Origin: Halorussus litoreus
GTDB lineage: Archaea; Halobacteriota; Halobacteria; Halobacteriales; Haladaptataceae
Length of the DNA: 64,000 nucleotides
Assembly: GCF_003382685.1 (NCBI RefSeq)
Contig: NZ_QLVG01000032.1
Coordinates: 1-64,000, forward strand
Direction: 5' to 3'
Numbering within the stretch: position 1 is the first letter of the stretch; every line of letters begins with the position of its first letter. The translations under genes were made by a program, and so were the position numbers. Of the stretch, positions 47,988-57,404 are shown piece by piece. The notes beneath the pieces were generated by a model. It was given only the letters and a program-made list of their open reading frames with translations, searched no databases and was not told where the DNA came from.

Positions 47988-48923
47988 ATGGCAGTACTCA
48001 TCGGTACTCGTGATGGCGTATTCCGCGCAACGACCATCCCCGTCGACGACGTCGAACAGGTACTTGATAGCGGCGACGTCCCGAGAGTCCGGACGTTTCC
48101 GGAAGTCGACGGCGTGTTCGCCGCCACCAAGACGGGGCTGTTTCGATCGATGGATGAGGGACAAACGTGGGCGGATCTCGGCGTCCCGCAGGAGGAGGTC
48201 TACTCGGTCGTCGCCAGTCCAGATGGTGAGCGGCTCTATACGGGCACCCATCCTGCACATCTCTACGTATCGACCGATGGCGGTGAGACGTGGGACGAGC
48301 TTGAAGGCTTTCAGGAGCTTCCGTCACGGGACGAGTGGCATACGCCGCGCCACCGCAATGAAGCCCACGTGCGGAGTCTCAGCGTGCATCCGGAGACGCC
48401 TGACCGCGTGATCGCCGGCGTCGAGGTCGGTGGCGTCCACATCAGCGAGGACCAGGGCGAGACGTGGACAGAGCGTCGCGACGGCGTCCACGACGACGTC
48501 CATCACGTGCTCGTCCTCGGGCCAGACGAGTACGTTGCCTCGTGTGGCGACGGGTTCTACCGAACGCGTGATGCCGGGCAGTCGTGGACGCGACTCGACA
48601 CCGACCTCGATCATCGGTACTTCCGCGAGGCGTTCGCGTTCGACGGCCGCCTCTATGCTGCGGCAGCCCGAAACTCACCAGGGACGTGGAGCGGCGAAAA
48701 TGGTGCTGACGCGATACTGGTGGAGTCGACGGATTTCGGCGAGACGATTGAGACCGTCTCTTACTCCGGTGAACCAGCCGAGGTCATCCTCGCGTGGACT
48801 GCCGTCGACGGGCGCGTGCTAGCGGGGACGAACGACGGTCGACTCATCAGCCGCGATGCAGACGGGACGTGGGCTGATGCTGGAATGATACCAGCGGGGA
48901 TCCGATCGTTGGAAGTCTACTAA
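47988..48923 (+). CDS. BNR/sialidase-like beta-propeller protein
   Basis: A 311-residue protein with at least four Asp-box repeats (S-x-D-x-G-x-T/S-W): SMDEGQTW, STDGGETW, SEDQGETW and TRDAGQSW. These mark a six- or seven-bladed propeller of the sialidase/Ycf48 type. No signal peptide is seen, so it is cytosolic. Catalytic residues of true sialidases are not evident; a binding role is more likely. Its promoter lies downstream of inverted-repeat copy 4. Confidence 0.85.
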   Translation: MAVLIGTRDGVFRATTIPVDDVEQVLDSGDVPRVRTFPEVDGVFAATKTGLFRSMDEGQTWADLGVPQEEVYSVVASPDGERLYTGTHPAHLYVSTDGGETWDELEGFQELPSRDEWHTPRHRNEAHVRSLSVHPETPDRVIAGVEVGGVHISEDQGETWTERRDGVHDDVHHVLVLGPDEYVASCGDGFYRTRDAGQSWTRLDTDLDHRYFREAFAFDGRLYAAAARNSPGTWSGENGADAILVESTDFGETIETVSYSGEPAEVILAWTAVDGRVLAGTNDGRLISRDADGTWADAGMIPAGIRSLEVY

Positions 48924-48969
48924 ACAGAGCACTTCCTTGGTGATCCGTGATTTGAACGCGACTACCGTA

Positions 48970-49143
48970 TTACGCGTAGTGATCGAGCAGTGCCCATTCA
49001 TCACAGTGAGGGCATTTGTGCTTGGTGACGAGTAGACCCTTCGAGGGAAGATATTCGAAACAGTCCTCACAGGTGTAGTCGCCGCAATTATCGCAGCGAT
49101 AGCCGTCGAAGATTCCACCACCACAATCACCGCATCTATCCAT
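48970..49143 (-). CDS. Small zinc-finger protein
   Basis: A 57-residue protein starting at ATG 49143 (MDRCGDCGGG). Five Cys pairs or near-pairs (CGDC, CDNC, CEDC, CPHC with H near 45) give two zinc sites of the treble-clef/zinc-ribbon kind. Haloarchaea encode many such mini zinc-finger proteins. A longer start at 49155 adds MRHT. It is convergent with the BNR gene. Confidence 0.8.
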   Translation of the reverse strand: MDRCGDCGGGIFDGYRCDNCGDYTCEDCFEYLPSKGLLVTKHKCPHCDEWALLDHYA

Positions 49144-49383
49144 TGTATGACGCATTTCTTCTAGAGCGTCTTAACCTCCGGTGTAGAATACCTCCGCTAT
49201 AGGATTCGGTACCCCGTACATCGTATTTCCGTATTGCTATTCCGCTATTCGAGAGAACACAATAGACGATTGTTATATAAGCCTCAATAAATTTATTCAC
49301 CGAAGTCTTTCTCGTACAGAAAGCATATACAGGGCCAATCAACATCACAGATTATCGGTCAATCGCACATAACAAACTGACGA

Positions 49384-49653
49384 ATGTCACGGAACACCGT
49401 CAACACCACTGTGTCGATCATGCCCGCCGATGCGTTATTCCTCAGCTGGGCAACCGGCATCAACGCATCCGGGCTCTTCCGTGAGGCATTGGCCGAGCAG
49501 ATGGCTTACCGAGATATCGACCGCGACGAACTCTCGACGCTCACCGAGGAGGCGCTCACCGATACTGACCGAGACCTCGATGATCTCCTCGAACAGACCT
49601 CCAGCATGGAGGATATGAACGCCCTGCTCGAAGCAGACCCTTCCACCGACTAG
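49384..49653 (+). CDS. Small unknown protein heading the transfer operon
   Basis: An 89-residue acidic protein from ATG 49384. The start reads MSRNTVNTTVSIMPADALFL and the rest is helical and charged (LSTLTEEALTDTDRDLDDLL). No membrane segment. It is 17 nt before the VirB2-like gene, so it is probably the first gene of the secretion operon. A TATA box (TTATATAAG, about 49274) lies about 100 nt upstream. Family unknown. Confidence 0.7.
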   Translation: MSRNTVNTTVSIMPADALFLSWATGINASGLFREALAEQMAYRDIDRDELSTLTEEALTDTDRDLDDLLEQTSSMEDMNALLEADPSTD

Positions 49654-49670
49654 CTCCCCAGAAAACGTCT

Positions 49671-50156
49671 ATGAGTCAAGCACCCTCTGACCCCGCGAGC
49701 GATGCACCGTCAACTGAAACAGCCCCTACTGACGACCAGACCGCCGAGTCGACGATCAGCCACCGTCTCAAAACAGTCCTCGCCCGAGCGCCCCCGCGGT
49801 TTGTCTCCCTCACGATGGGGCTCGCGTTCCTCGTCGTCGCTGTTGGCCCGGCTGCCGCACAGAGTCAGGTCGGCGACGTGTACTGTAACACTGGCGTCGC
49901 GACAGGGATTGACCTCGTGTTCGGCGCGGTCGCTGGTCTCGGCCTTCCCGCAACCGGTTTCTACACCGGGAAGGCTGGCCTTTCGTACATGCGGGCCGGC
50001 GGTAACCCCGAGAAGAAAAACGATGCCAAGGAAAAGCTCGTCATGTCCGGCATCGGCTTCGGCATCGTCACCCTCGCACTCGTCTCGCCAGAACTCATCG
50101 ACAAGGTCGGTAGCCAGATGGGATTCGGCTTCTCAGACTGCGTCAAACCATTTTAG
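49671..50156 (+). CDS. VirB2/TrbC-like pilin subunit
   Basis: A 161-residue protein. A polar N-terminal 38 residues precede a hydrophobic stretch (SLTMGLAFLVVAVGPAAAQ near 43-61) that looks like a cleavable signal with AAAQ end. Two more hydrophobic segments follow (DLVFGAVAGLGLPATG and GIGFGIVTLALVSP), the VirB2 pilin layout. The two Cys residues (VYCNTG and SDCVKPF) may pair outside. Order in the operon (VirB2-, VirB6-, VirB4-, VirD4-like) supports the call. Confidence 0.7.
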   Translation: MSQAPSDPASDAPSTETAPTDDQTAESTISHRLKTVLARAPPRFVSLTMGLAFLVVAVGPAAAQSQVGDVYCNTGVATGIDLVFGAVAGLGLPATGFYTGKAGLSYMRAGGNPEKKNDAKEKLVMSGIGFGIVTLALVSPELIDKVGSQMGFGFSDCVKPF

Positions 50157-50208
50157 GCCCATCTGAGATCGACAGCGAACTATCCCCGCGTCCCTTGCCC
50201 CGTACATC

Positions 50209-51969
50209 ATGTACTCCCTCCGCACGATGGCTGCCGTGCTTGCCCTCTTTCTCGTGAGCAGCAGCGCTGTAGTTGTCGTTGCGGGAGGCATGGCTCCCGC
50301 CACAACACCCGATTCCGGATCCGCTGTTCCTGATGATGGTCCCGACTACGGCGTGAATAACAGTACGTTTCAGCGCCTCTGGTCCGAGGATGCCGACAAC
50401 GGCAATCTCTCAGCCGACGATTTCGACGGTGCAAACGTTTCATCGCGTGCCGAGTTCGCACACCGACTTGCTCGGTCGACGGACATCCCGTTCGATCAGC
50501 CACCACAGGCTGCTGAGGACTGGAATAATGGAGATTTCGGTGATTACAGTCCTGGTAGCCGAGATTCATCTATCCATCCTGAAAGCGCAACCCTCGAAGA
50601 CGGTGTGTACATAAAGGATGCGTATGTTAGCATCTTCGCCACCCAACCGTCGACGATCCTCCACCAAGGGAACGAGACGACGCAATACGTTGCCCCAGAC
50701 GGCCAGGTCCGCGCACTCAGTGACTACCGCGTTGCTGTTCCCCAGGGTGATCAGAACGGGTCACAGCGAGAACACTGGTCGATCGACCAAACTAGTATCG
50801 AGTCTGTTGAGCTCTCCGCTGATGGACGAACCATCGACACTGGGAGCGGCCATCAGGCAACGCTCCAGTATACCGGCCTCTCGGGTTCGCCGCAGCTGAC
50901 CGTCGAGGCCAATATCACGGTACAACTCCGTCACGTCACGCTGGATTGCCCAGACTGGAACTCCTCGATATCCAGTTGTGACGGGAATTGGAATCGCGAT
51001 GTCGAAACCCCTGAAGCATCGAAAACGGTGTCGACATCACAGACAGTCGTTGTTAATCAGCTCTCCGGTATTTCTGGGAACCGCGTCCAGTTCGAGGCAC
51101 ACGAGAACCAGGTCGGCGCGGTCGTCCATCCAAACACTGAATGGTCGACGATTACGGTCGACGGCAACGTTCGGGCCCGAAGCAATTGGTGGTTCTACAC
51201 GGCCGGCCGAGCCGGCTGGCAGACGATGGTCACAAGCACCGCGACCAACACGTCGCGTGCTGAGTCGTCGGTACGTCCCGTCCAAGTTCACGCATTCCCG
51301 AGCCAGCAAGCACCGTACGTGCCGACTGAACCGACCGACGCCGGGAAGCGACCACTCGCCATCGAGGAAACGTGGGGGACAGAGCAGTCAGGGCCATCGC
51401 TGCCGGCGAATATTGACCTCGAGTCTGCCAATCCGTACGTGAACGCAGATTCGATAGCTGTGAGTTCTACAACTCTCGACAAGAGCGCCTTCAGCGAGGT
51501 TACGGTCCAGGGCATCGTCCGCGGGCAATCACGAACGGTTTCGCTCTCCGAACAACAGACCGTCCGCGAGACGAATCTCACCTTGACCGTCACCGAAGCC
51601 AACGCTACCCACGCGGTCGTCCGGGCGATGGTCACGGAGAACGCGACCGATGACGCTGTCACGACTGGCCGCGTGACAATTCGGAACCAGACCGCGGCGC
51701 TCAACAGCAGCGGAATGGCCGTCGTTACCATCTCGAATCCGTCCCTGCTCGTTCGAGGCCAGTACACCTCGGATGCTTGGTGGCGGACTGACCAGCCCTA
51801 TGCAGCGTCGGAAGATGTCGCGAAGACCCCTGCGAACTTCCCCGACGTCCAGACCCTTATCCAGCTCGTCGTCGTGACAATTCTCTGGTTCATCCCCGTC
51901 GTAGTCCTGGTCTTCGGCTTTGACTATATGACCGGAGGCGCGCTGCTTGGACTCACAAACCGAACATGA
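50209..51969 (+). CDS. Secreted, C-terminally anchored surface protein of the transfer operon
   Basis: A 586-residue protein. Residues 1-26 are a Sec-type signal (MAAVLALFLVSSSAVVVVAG), the middle 500 residues are extracellular, Asn-x-Ser/Thr-rich (many N-glycosylation sites) and beta-rich, and residues 553-575 (LIQLVVVTILWFIPVVVLVF) are a C-terminal membrane anchor. Repeated DCPDWNSS/SCDGNW cysteines suggest disulfides. It may be the cell-contact or envelope component of the conjugation apparatus. It overlaps the next gene by four bases (ATGA). Confidence 0.8.
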   Translation: MYSLRTMAAVLALFLVSSSAVVVVAGGMAPATTPDSGSAVPDDGPDYGVNNSTFQRLWSEDADNGNLSADDFDGANVSSRAEFAHRLARSTDIPFDQPPQAAEDWNNGDFGDYSPGSRDSSIHPESATLEDGVYIKDAYVSIFATQPSTILHQGNETTQYVAPDGQVRALSDYRVAVPQGDQNGSQREHWSIDQTSIESVELSADGRTIDTGSGHQATLQYTGLSGSPQLTVEANITVQLRHVTLDCPDWNSSISSCDGNWNRDVETPEASKTVSTSQTVVVNQLSGISGNRVQFEAHENQVGAVVHPNTEWSTITVDGNVRARSNWWFYTAGRAGWQTMVTSTATNTSRAESSVRPVQVHAFPSQQAPYVPTEPTDAGKRPLAIEETWGTEQSGPSLPANIDLESANPYVNADSIAVSSTTLDKSAFSEVTVQGIVRGQSRTVSLSEQQTVRETNLTLTVTEANATHAVVRAMVTENATDDAVTTGRVTIRNQTAALNSSGMAVVTISNPSLLVRGQYTSDAWWRTDQPYAASEDVAKTPANFPDVQTLIQLVVVTILWFIPVVVLVFGFDYMTGGALLGLTNRT

Positions 51970-52853
51970 ACGAAAATACAAGCTCATCCAGTCACGAGAG
52001 GTGTATCGACCGTCGAACAGTCCTTAGTGGACTCAGCGGAGTCCTCGTTGCGCTCGCTGGCTGTTCCTCCTCGCCATCCGATACTAACAGCCCTAGTTCC
52101 GGGACATCGCCACCTCCCGAAGGTGAAACCGATACCTTTGCGAGCGTCGCGATGAACGAAACCGACCTCGTCGTTGAACTCGCCAGCGACACCGACGTGG
52201 ATTCGGTGAATCTCATCAACCCGAATGGTGAGATGAATTCGCTTCAGCGGGTCCAAGAGGGAGCGACACAGGTCACATTTCAGCTGCTCGGTGAAGCTGA
52301 AGACGGGTACACGCCTGGTGACTACCGCGTCGTCGCTGTCGCTGATGACGAGACAATCGGCGAGACGACGATCTCCCTCCAGCCCGAGGTCACGATTACA
52401 GATGTCATGTGGGCGCAGAACCACCCAGATCTAAACTGGGATAAAGACCGGTCAACGTGGCGGCAATTCGCCGCTCTTACTGTCGAGAACACAGGGAATG
52501 CGCCGACGTATCTCACGGCACTTCAGTGGGCAAATTCGCCGCATACCAAGGTATCTCCGTCGGAGACGCTGACGCACAATCCTACTACCCTCATACCTCC
52601 TGGAGAGACAACTATCTACTCTGCCGCTCCGATATATCAGACGGAAGATCCTACTGGTGTTCACGGGGCCATCGATTGTGGCAACCTGGAAACGGATACG
52701 CTCACCGTCACAGGAGTCGTCCAGGCCGGGACGAATCCGTCGTACTCACAGACAATCGAGTATGGTGGGGCGAAATACTCGTGTGAACTAACCATCGTGG
52801 ACGGCAGCCCGACTGAATCGTCCCAAACGACATCGAACGAGAGTGATACCTGA
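51966..52853 (+). CDS. Tat-dependent lipoprotein of the transfer operon
   Basis: A 295-residue protein. RCIDRRTVLSGLSGVLVALA followed by GC gives a twin-arginine signal and lipobox, so it is exported folded and lipid-anchored at Cys33. The rest is two immunoglobulin-like beta domains with DTDVDSVNLINPNGEMNSL and EVTITDVMWAQNHP. No enzyme motif. The next gene begins on the base after its stop. It may be an envelope-spanning accessory of the secretion channel. Confidence 0.85.
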   Translation: MNENTSSSSHERCIDRRTVLSGLSGVLVALAGCSSSPSDTNSPSSGTSPPPEGETDTFASVAMNETDLVVELASDTDVDSVNLINPNGEMNSLQRVQEGATQVTFQLLGEAEDGYTPGDYRVVAVADDETIGETTISLQPEVTITDVMWAQNHPDLNWDKDRSTWRQFAALTVENTGNAPTYLTALQWANSPHTKVSPSETLTHNPTTLIPPGETTIYSAAPIYQTEDPTGVHGAIDCGNLETDTLTVTGVVQAGTNPSYSQTIEYGGAKYSCELTIVDGSPTESSQTTSNESDT

Positions 52854-54050
52854 ATGGGGTGGATGGAAGAGCAGGTTGAGGACGCCATCGAGAATGTACT
52901 CACGAGCATTAAAGAAGCGCTCCTTGGGTTCGCGAATGACATCTTCGAGGCACTTCTCAATCCGATTGTCGGTGTCCCTGCGCCGGAATCCAGCTCCCGG
53001 TACATCGTCGTTGGCACACCGGATAATGATCCATGGCAGAGCCTGTACGCGGACTTTTACGTATCGTACATCCTGCCGTTGACGATTATGTTACTGGTCG
53101 TCGGGCTCGCGTACATCGGCCTCCGGTCGGGATCGATCAGTAGCTACCGTCGCAAGCGGCTCCTCCGACGTATCGGTCTCGTGTTCATGGGCACGTTTGT
53201 CTGGTTCCCGCTTGTGTCGCTCCCGCTCCAGTTTGTCGATGCACTGGGACTCACGCTTGCCCCGATCGACAGTATGTCGGCCGGATTCGGGAGTCTCATC
53301 GAATCAGCAGTCGGTGGCCTCTTCGTCGTTCTCGCCATGGTGATCATCTCGAACTTTCTGCTCATTGTCGCTGCCATCGTCTACGGTCTTCGCTGGCTGG
53401 GAATCCTCGTACTGACGCCGTTGATGCCGTTGCTCGGCGTCTTCTGGGCCCTCGACGTGTGGCCGCTCAGTCCGGCCTCGGAGATCGCTCGCCGCGCTGC
53501 TGGCATCTATCCTGGTCTCGTTCTCGCGGGACTTCCTGCTGCAGTCCTCTTCCGAATCGGCTGGCAGATGAATCTCACAGCGAGTGCAGACGGAATCTTC
53601 TCGCTATTCCTCGGGCTCGTGCTCATCCCGGCGGCCTGTCTCGCCTCGATAATGACCGTCTACTGGTCTGCCCCTGCGGTCCAGACAATCGCCCGACAGG
53701 GAGCGGGAAAGACGAACCCCGTGGCTGCCGCCTCAGCTGCGAAGAAAGGCACCGGGAAATCGGTTCGCGGTGCCCGCAACGTCCATCGAGGGTACGCGCA
53801 GAACGGCCACGGGCCGGTGACAAAGAGCGGGCAGACCCAGCTCGGTAGCGGTGACTCAAAAGCCTACAAACTCGGCTCGTCTGCGCAGTCAACGAAAGAC
53901 CACGCAGGCCGCTACAACAACCTCCGGAAATCGAGGACGGGGCGTATGCGCGATAAGACGAAAGAAGACGTGAATCAGGCCACACAGGCGGCGAAGGCCC
54001 GGTCGAAGCAGGCGTTCAGGAACACGAAAAACAAGGTTTCGCGGTGGTGA
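52854..54050 (+). CDS. VirB6/TrbL-like polytopic membrane protein
   Basis: A 398-residue protein with about six or seven membrane helices between residues 70 and 275 (ILPLTIMLLVVGLAYIGL, FMGTFVWFPLVSLPL, SAVGGLFVVLAMVIISNFLL and others) and a 110-residue basic, Gly/Lys-rich cytosolic tail. This is the VirB6/TrbL inner-membrane channel layout. The basic tail is atypical for haloarchaea and may bind nucleic acid or membranes. It is 6 nt before the VirB4-like gene. Confidence 0.82.
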   Translation: MGWMEEQVEDAIENVLTSIKEALLGFANDIFEALLNPIVGVPAPESSSRYIVVGTPDNDPWQSLYADFYVSYILPLTIMLLVVGLAYIGLRSGSISSYRRKRLLRRIGLVFMGTFVWFPLVSLPLQFVDALGLTLAPIDSMSAGFGSLIESAVGGLFVVLAMVIISNFLLIVAAIVYGLRWLGILVLTPLMPLLGVFWALDVWPLSPASEIARRAAGIYPGLVLAGLPAAVLFRIGWQMNLTASADGIFSLFLGLVLIPAACLASIMTVYWSAPAVQTIARQGAGKTNPVAAASAAKKGTGKSVRGARNVHRGYAQNGHGPVTKSGQTQLGSGDSKAYKLGSSAQSTKDHAGRYNNLRKSRTGRMRDKTKEDVNQATQAAKARSKQAFRNTKNKVSRW

Positions 54051-54056
54051 CGATTC

Positions 54057-57000
54057 ATGAGTACAAACACTGACGATCACGAGTACAGCGCACGACGAAT
54101 TCATCAATCTCTCGGCGGGACGACCGCGTTCTTCCAGGGGTATACCATCGGCGAGATCATGCTGTTCGTCGGCGTGGCGTTCGTCACGCTCATCGGCGCA
54201 GCACTCGTCCCGGCTACCTTCACGATCCCAATCCTCGGGTTCGGTATTATGCTCGGACTCCTCCTGGGATTACTCCACAAGGTGAAGCCCTCCTACCTCT
54301 GGCTGACCGAGTGGCTGGCCGCCCGGCTCGGCTGGGCGGTCAAGAACAAGGAGTACACGCACGGTGAGAATAACAGCGAGGTCCGCTACTTGACCCGCGT
54401 TGGGCAGGTCTTCCCGCACGCCATCGAGCGGTCAGACGGCGCGCTCGTCGGCGCAATGAAAGTCGAACCGGCGAATATGGCGCTCGAAGACGACGAGGCG
54501 TGGGCGAAAGCCGTCCAATCACTCTCCGAGTTTGTCAACGCGACCATCGACTTCCCCGTGAAGTTCTATCTCACTAGCCGGGAAGTCGACCAGGACGATG
54601 TCGTCCGCGACCACCAGCGTCGCCTCGGTGACGCCGACGTCCGCTCGCGGCCCGTCCTCAAACGGCTACTCGAAGAGTACATCACCACCAACACTGACCA
54701 GAACGGCGATATCGACTCCGAAAGCACGACCATCCGCGAATACTACATCATCACCGCCGTTCGCGACGCCGACGTCGAACAGCTCGACGAAACCGGTGAC
54801 AGCGTCCTCGCCTACCTCGCCGACATCCCTGTCCTGGGGCGCGTGTTTGGTCGATTCCAGTCCGACGGTCTCTCCGAGGCCGAACGCGACCGCCTCAAAG
54901 AAGACAAGCTAGAGTCCCGCCTCGGCCAGATTCGCCGCGGGGGGTCCTCGCTCTACCGCTGCTCAGTCAGCCCGGTCGACGCCTACGATCTCACTCGTGT
55001 GACCAAGGAATACTGGACGGGGCACACCGAGGAATACGGCGATATCACTGACGCAATCGGCACGTTCCCGGTCGTCGCACACGGCATCAGCGATGACGTG
55101 CCGTCGACGCCCGACCCGGATGACGTCGTCGATGCAATTGACAACGGCCAGTACAGCAAACGCGACACTACGACCAACAGTCACGACCAGGAGAGCGACA
55201 AGTGGGACGTCTCCGTCGATGACCTTGATGGTGAGGACAGCAAGGCGTCAGAAACGGATGACGAGACGGATATCGCCTACGAGGACCGGCTTGACGACAC
55301 GTCGACGATTCACCAATCAATTATCGCGCCGTCGACAGTCGACTGGGAAACGACCTACGCCGTCATCAACGGCGAAACGTACGTCCGGACGTTCTGGATC
55401 GAGCAGTTCCCGGAGAAACCTGCCGACGGGATGCTCGAGCGATTGCTGCTGGAGACTGACCTACAGACGGACATCAGCATCCATCTCGATCCGTTTGACA
55501 ACCAGTCGGCCGAGGACATGATGGCCGACTGGATTTCGGATTTGAAGGTCAACCAGCACGACTCGAACAGCCTCAAAGCCGAAGACCTCCAAGACGACAT
55601 CGACCGTGGGAAATTCATGCGGTCACTCGTCCGGGCGAACAAAGCGTCGTTCTACCGTGGCGGCGTCTTCATCCGGCTTTCTGCCGAGAGCAAGCAGGAA
55701 CTCGATAACCAATCGACGCGCCTGCGCTCGATTGTCAAGGACGCGCCAGCGAACTGTACGCTCAAGGTGGCGAACCGCTGGCAAGAGAAGGGCCTTGCGA
55801 CTGTCTCACCCCTCGGTCGGAATGAGCTTGGTCGTGATCGGATGTCGACACTCACGAATCAGGCGGTCGGCGCGATGTTCCCCTTCTCATCGAACTACAT
55901 GATGATGGACGAGGGCGTCGAGTACGGCTACCACGGCCACAACGGGTCACCCGTCCAGATCAATCCCTGGGAGCTCGAAACCGGCCATAGCGAACTCGTC
56001 GTCGGAATGCCCGGTGCGGGGAAGACGTTCGGGGATATCATGCGCCACCTGCGGATGATGAAGCGCCAGCAGGAGACGATGCTCGTGATGATCGACCCGG
56101 TTGGTGGGTTCAAAGGCATCGCCGACGCGCTGAACGCGAAGACGATCTCTGTCGGGGGCGACACACAGCTGAATCCCCTGGAGATCCGTGAGACGCCCCA
56201 GGAGGTGCTCGAATCCGAGGACGGTATCTCACCGTTGTCCGCGAAGAAAGACGAGATCTACGCCGTCCTCGAGAACTTCCTGACCGCTCGCGATATCAAC
56301 CTCGGAACCGAAACGGGCGTTCTCTCGTACGTCATCGACGAGGCGTACCGACAGGCCGGTGTCGTCGAGGACGACGTCAGCACTCACACCCCGGAGAACT
56401 CGCCGACGATGACGGACGTCCATCGTATCCTCGCGGATGTTGCCGACCATCCCGACGAGCACAACATCGCAGCGTCCGAATCTGCCCGCGAGCGCGCCGC
56501 AAAGTACGCCGACGAGCTCGCCATTGCATTCCAGCCGTTCCGTGATGGTGGCGCGTACGCCAACCTCTCTGAACGGTCGGAGATCGACATCCTCGAAGGC
56601 GACAACAAGGTCGTTTACATCGATCTCGGGCAGATCGAGGGGAGTGCGTCGGGAATCGACCGCCAGACGTTCCTGATGCAGCTGCTCTTGTCGACGGTCT
56701 ACCAGCAGGCGAAAAAGACCGATCGAAACGTCGAACTCGCCATCGACGAGGCCCACTATCTGTTCGAGGATCAGGCGAATCTCGATTTCCTCGAAACGGC
56801 GTTCCGCCACCAGCGCCACGCCGGCCTGCGGATGGTACTGCTGTCCCAGACTGCCCAGGAGTTCTACGAGACCGACCAGGCCGAGAAGATTCTCGGTATG
56901 TGCCCCATCAAAGTCTTCCACAAACTGCCCGACTTGGACGACGAGACAGCCGACAAGGTCGGGCTCACGCGCGAACAGCGCCAGTACGTCCGTGGGGCCG

Positions 57001-57404
57001 ACGCAGGCAAGGAGGACCTCGGATACAGTCAGGCACTCGTCCGTGTCGAAGAACACGGCACGTACCCGCTGCACGTCGTCGCTGACGAGTTCGAAAAGCG
57101 CGTCATTGACTACGAACCCGACGATCGCGAGTTCATCCAGCAGACCATTAGTGCTGAGCCCGAGGACCTCGTCGACTTCGAGGGGTTCGTGGAGGATCAG
57201 GCGCAGATGAACGCGCTCACCAACCGTTACGACCTCTGCGAGGAAGAGGCCACTCGCATTCTTGATGAGGGGTTCACCGAGGACGAGCTCATCGAAGCGG
57301 TCGTCGCGAACGCACGGCGGAACGGTACGGTAGAGACGTCCGCCCTCGCTGACGGTGGAGACGACGCTGTCCAGTCCAATGAGGAGGGCACCGACGATGT
57401 TTAG
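54057..57404 (+). CDS. VirB4-type ATPase with VirB3-like N-terminus
   Basis: A 1115-residue protein. Two N-terminal membrane helices (residues 33-72) precede the cytosolic part, resembling a VirB3 fused to VirB4. Walker A GMPGAGKTFG is near 648 and Walker B ELAIDEAHYLFE near 892; HRHAGLRMVLLSQT near 918 is the sensor block. VirB4 ATPases power assembly of type IV secretion channels. An acidic insert of about 90 residues lies near 360-420. It ends with a 4-nt-scale overlap with the next gene. Confidence 0.92.
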   Translation: MSTNTDDHEYSARRIHQSLGGTTAFFQGYTIGEIMLFVGVAFVTLIGAALVPATFTIPILGFGIMLGLLLGLLHKVKPSYLWLTEWLAARLGWAVKNKEYTHGENNSEVRYLTRVGQVFPHAIERSDGALVGAMKVEPANMALEDDEAWAKAVQSLSEFVNATIDFPVKFYLTSREVDQDDVVRDHQRRLGDADVRSRPVLKRLLEEYITTNTDQNGDIDSESTTIREYYIITAVRDADVEQLDETGDSVLAYLADIPVLGRVFGRFQSDGLSEAERDRLKEDKLESRLGQIRRGGSSLYRCSVSPVDAYDLTRVTKEYWTGHTEEYGDITDAIGTFPVVAHGISDDVPSTPDPDDVVDAIDNGQYSKRDTTTNSHDQESDKWDVSVDDLDGEDSKASETDDETDIAYEDRLDDTSTIHQSIIAPSTVDWETTYAVINGETYVRTFWIEQFPEKPADGMLERLLLETDLQTDISIHLDPFDNQSAEDMMADWISDLKVNQHDSNSLKAEDLQDDIDRGKFMRSLVRANKASFYRGGVFIRLSAESKQELDNQSTRLRSIVKDAPANCTLKVANRWQEKGLATVSPLGRNELGRDRMSTLTNQAVGAMFPFSSNYMMMDEGVEYGYHGHNGSPVQINPWELETGHSELVVGMPGAGKTFGDIMRHLRMMKRQQETMLVMIDPVGGFKGIADALNAKTISVGGDTQLNPLEIRETPQEVLESEDGISPLSAKKDEIYAVLENFLTARDINLGTETGVLSYVIDEAYRQAGVVEDDVSTHTPENSPTMTDVHRILADVADHPDEHNIAASESARERAAKYADELAIAFQPFRDGGAYANLSERSEIDILEGDNKVVYIDLGQIEGSASGIDRQTFLMQLLLSTVYQQAKKTDRNVELAIDEAHYLFEDQANLDFLETAFRHQRHAGLRMVLLSQTAQEFYETDQAEKILGMCPIKVFHKLPDLDDETADKVGLTREQRQYVRGADAGKEDLGYSQALVRVEEHGTYPLHVVADEFEKRVIDYEPDDREFIQQTISAEPEDLVDFEGFVEDQAQMNALTNRYDLCEEEATRILDEGFTEDELIEAVVANARRNGTVETSALADGGDDAVQSNEEGTDDV

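Noticed and set aside
56229-57074. 281-codon minus-strand frame inside the VirB4-like gene
   Set aside because: The plus strand encodes Walker motifs across this region; the minus frame shows none.
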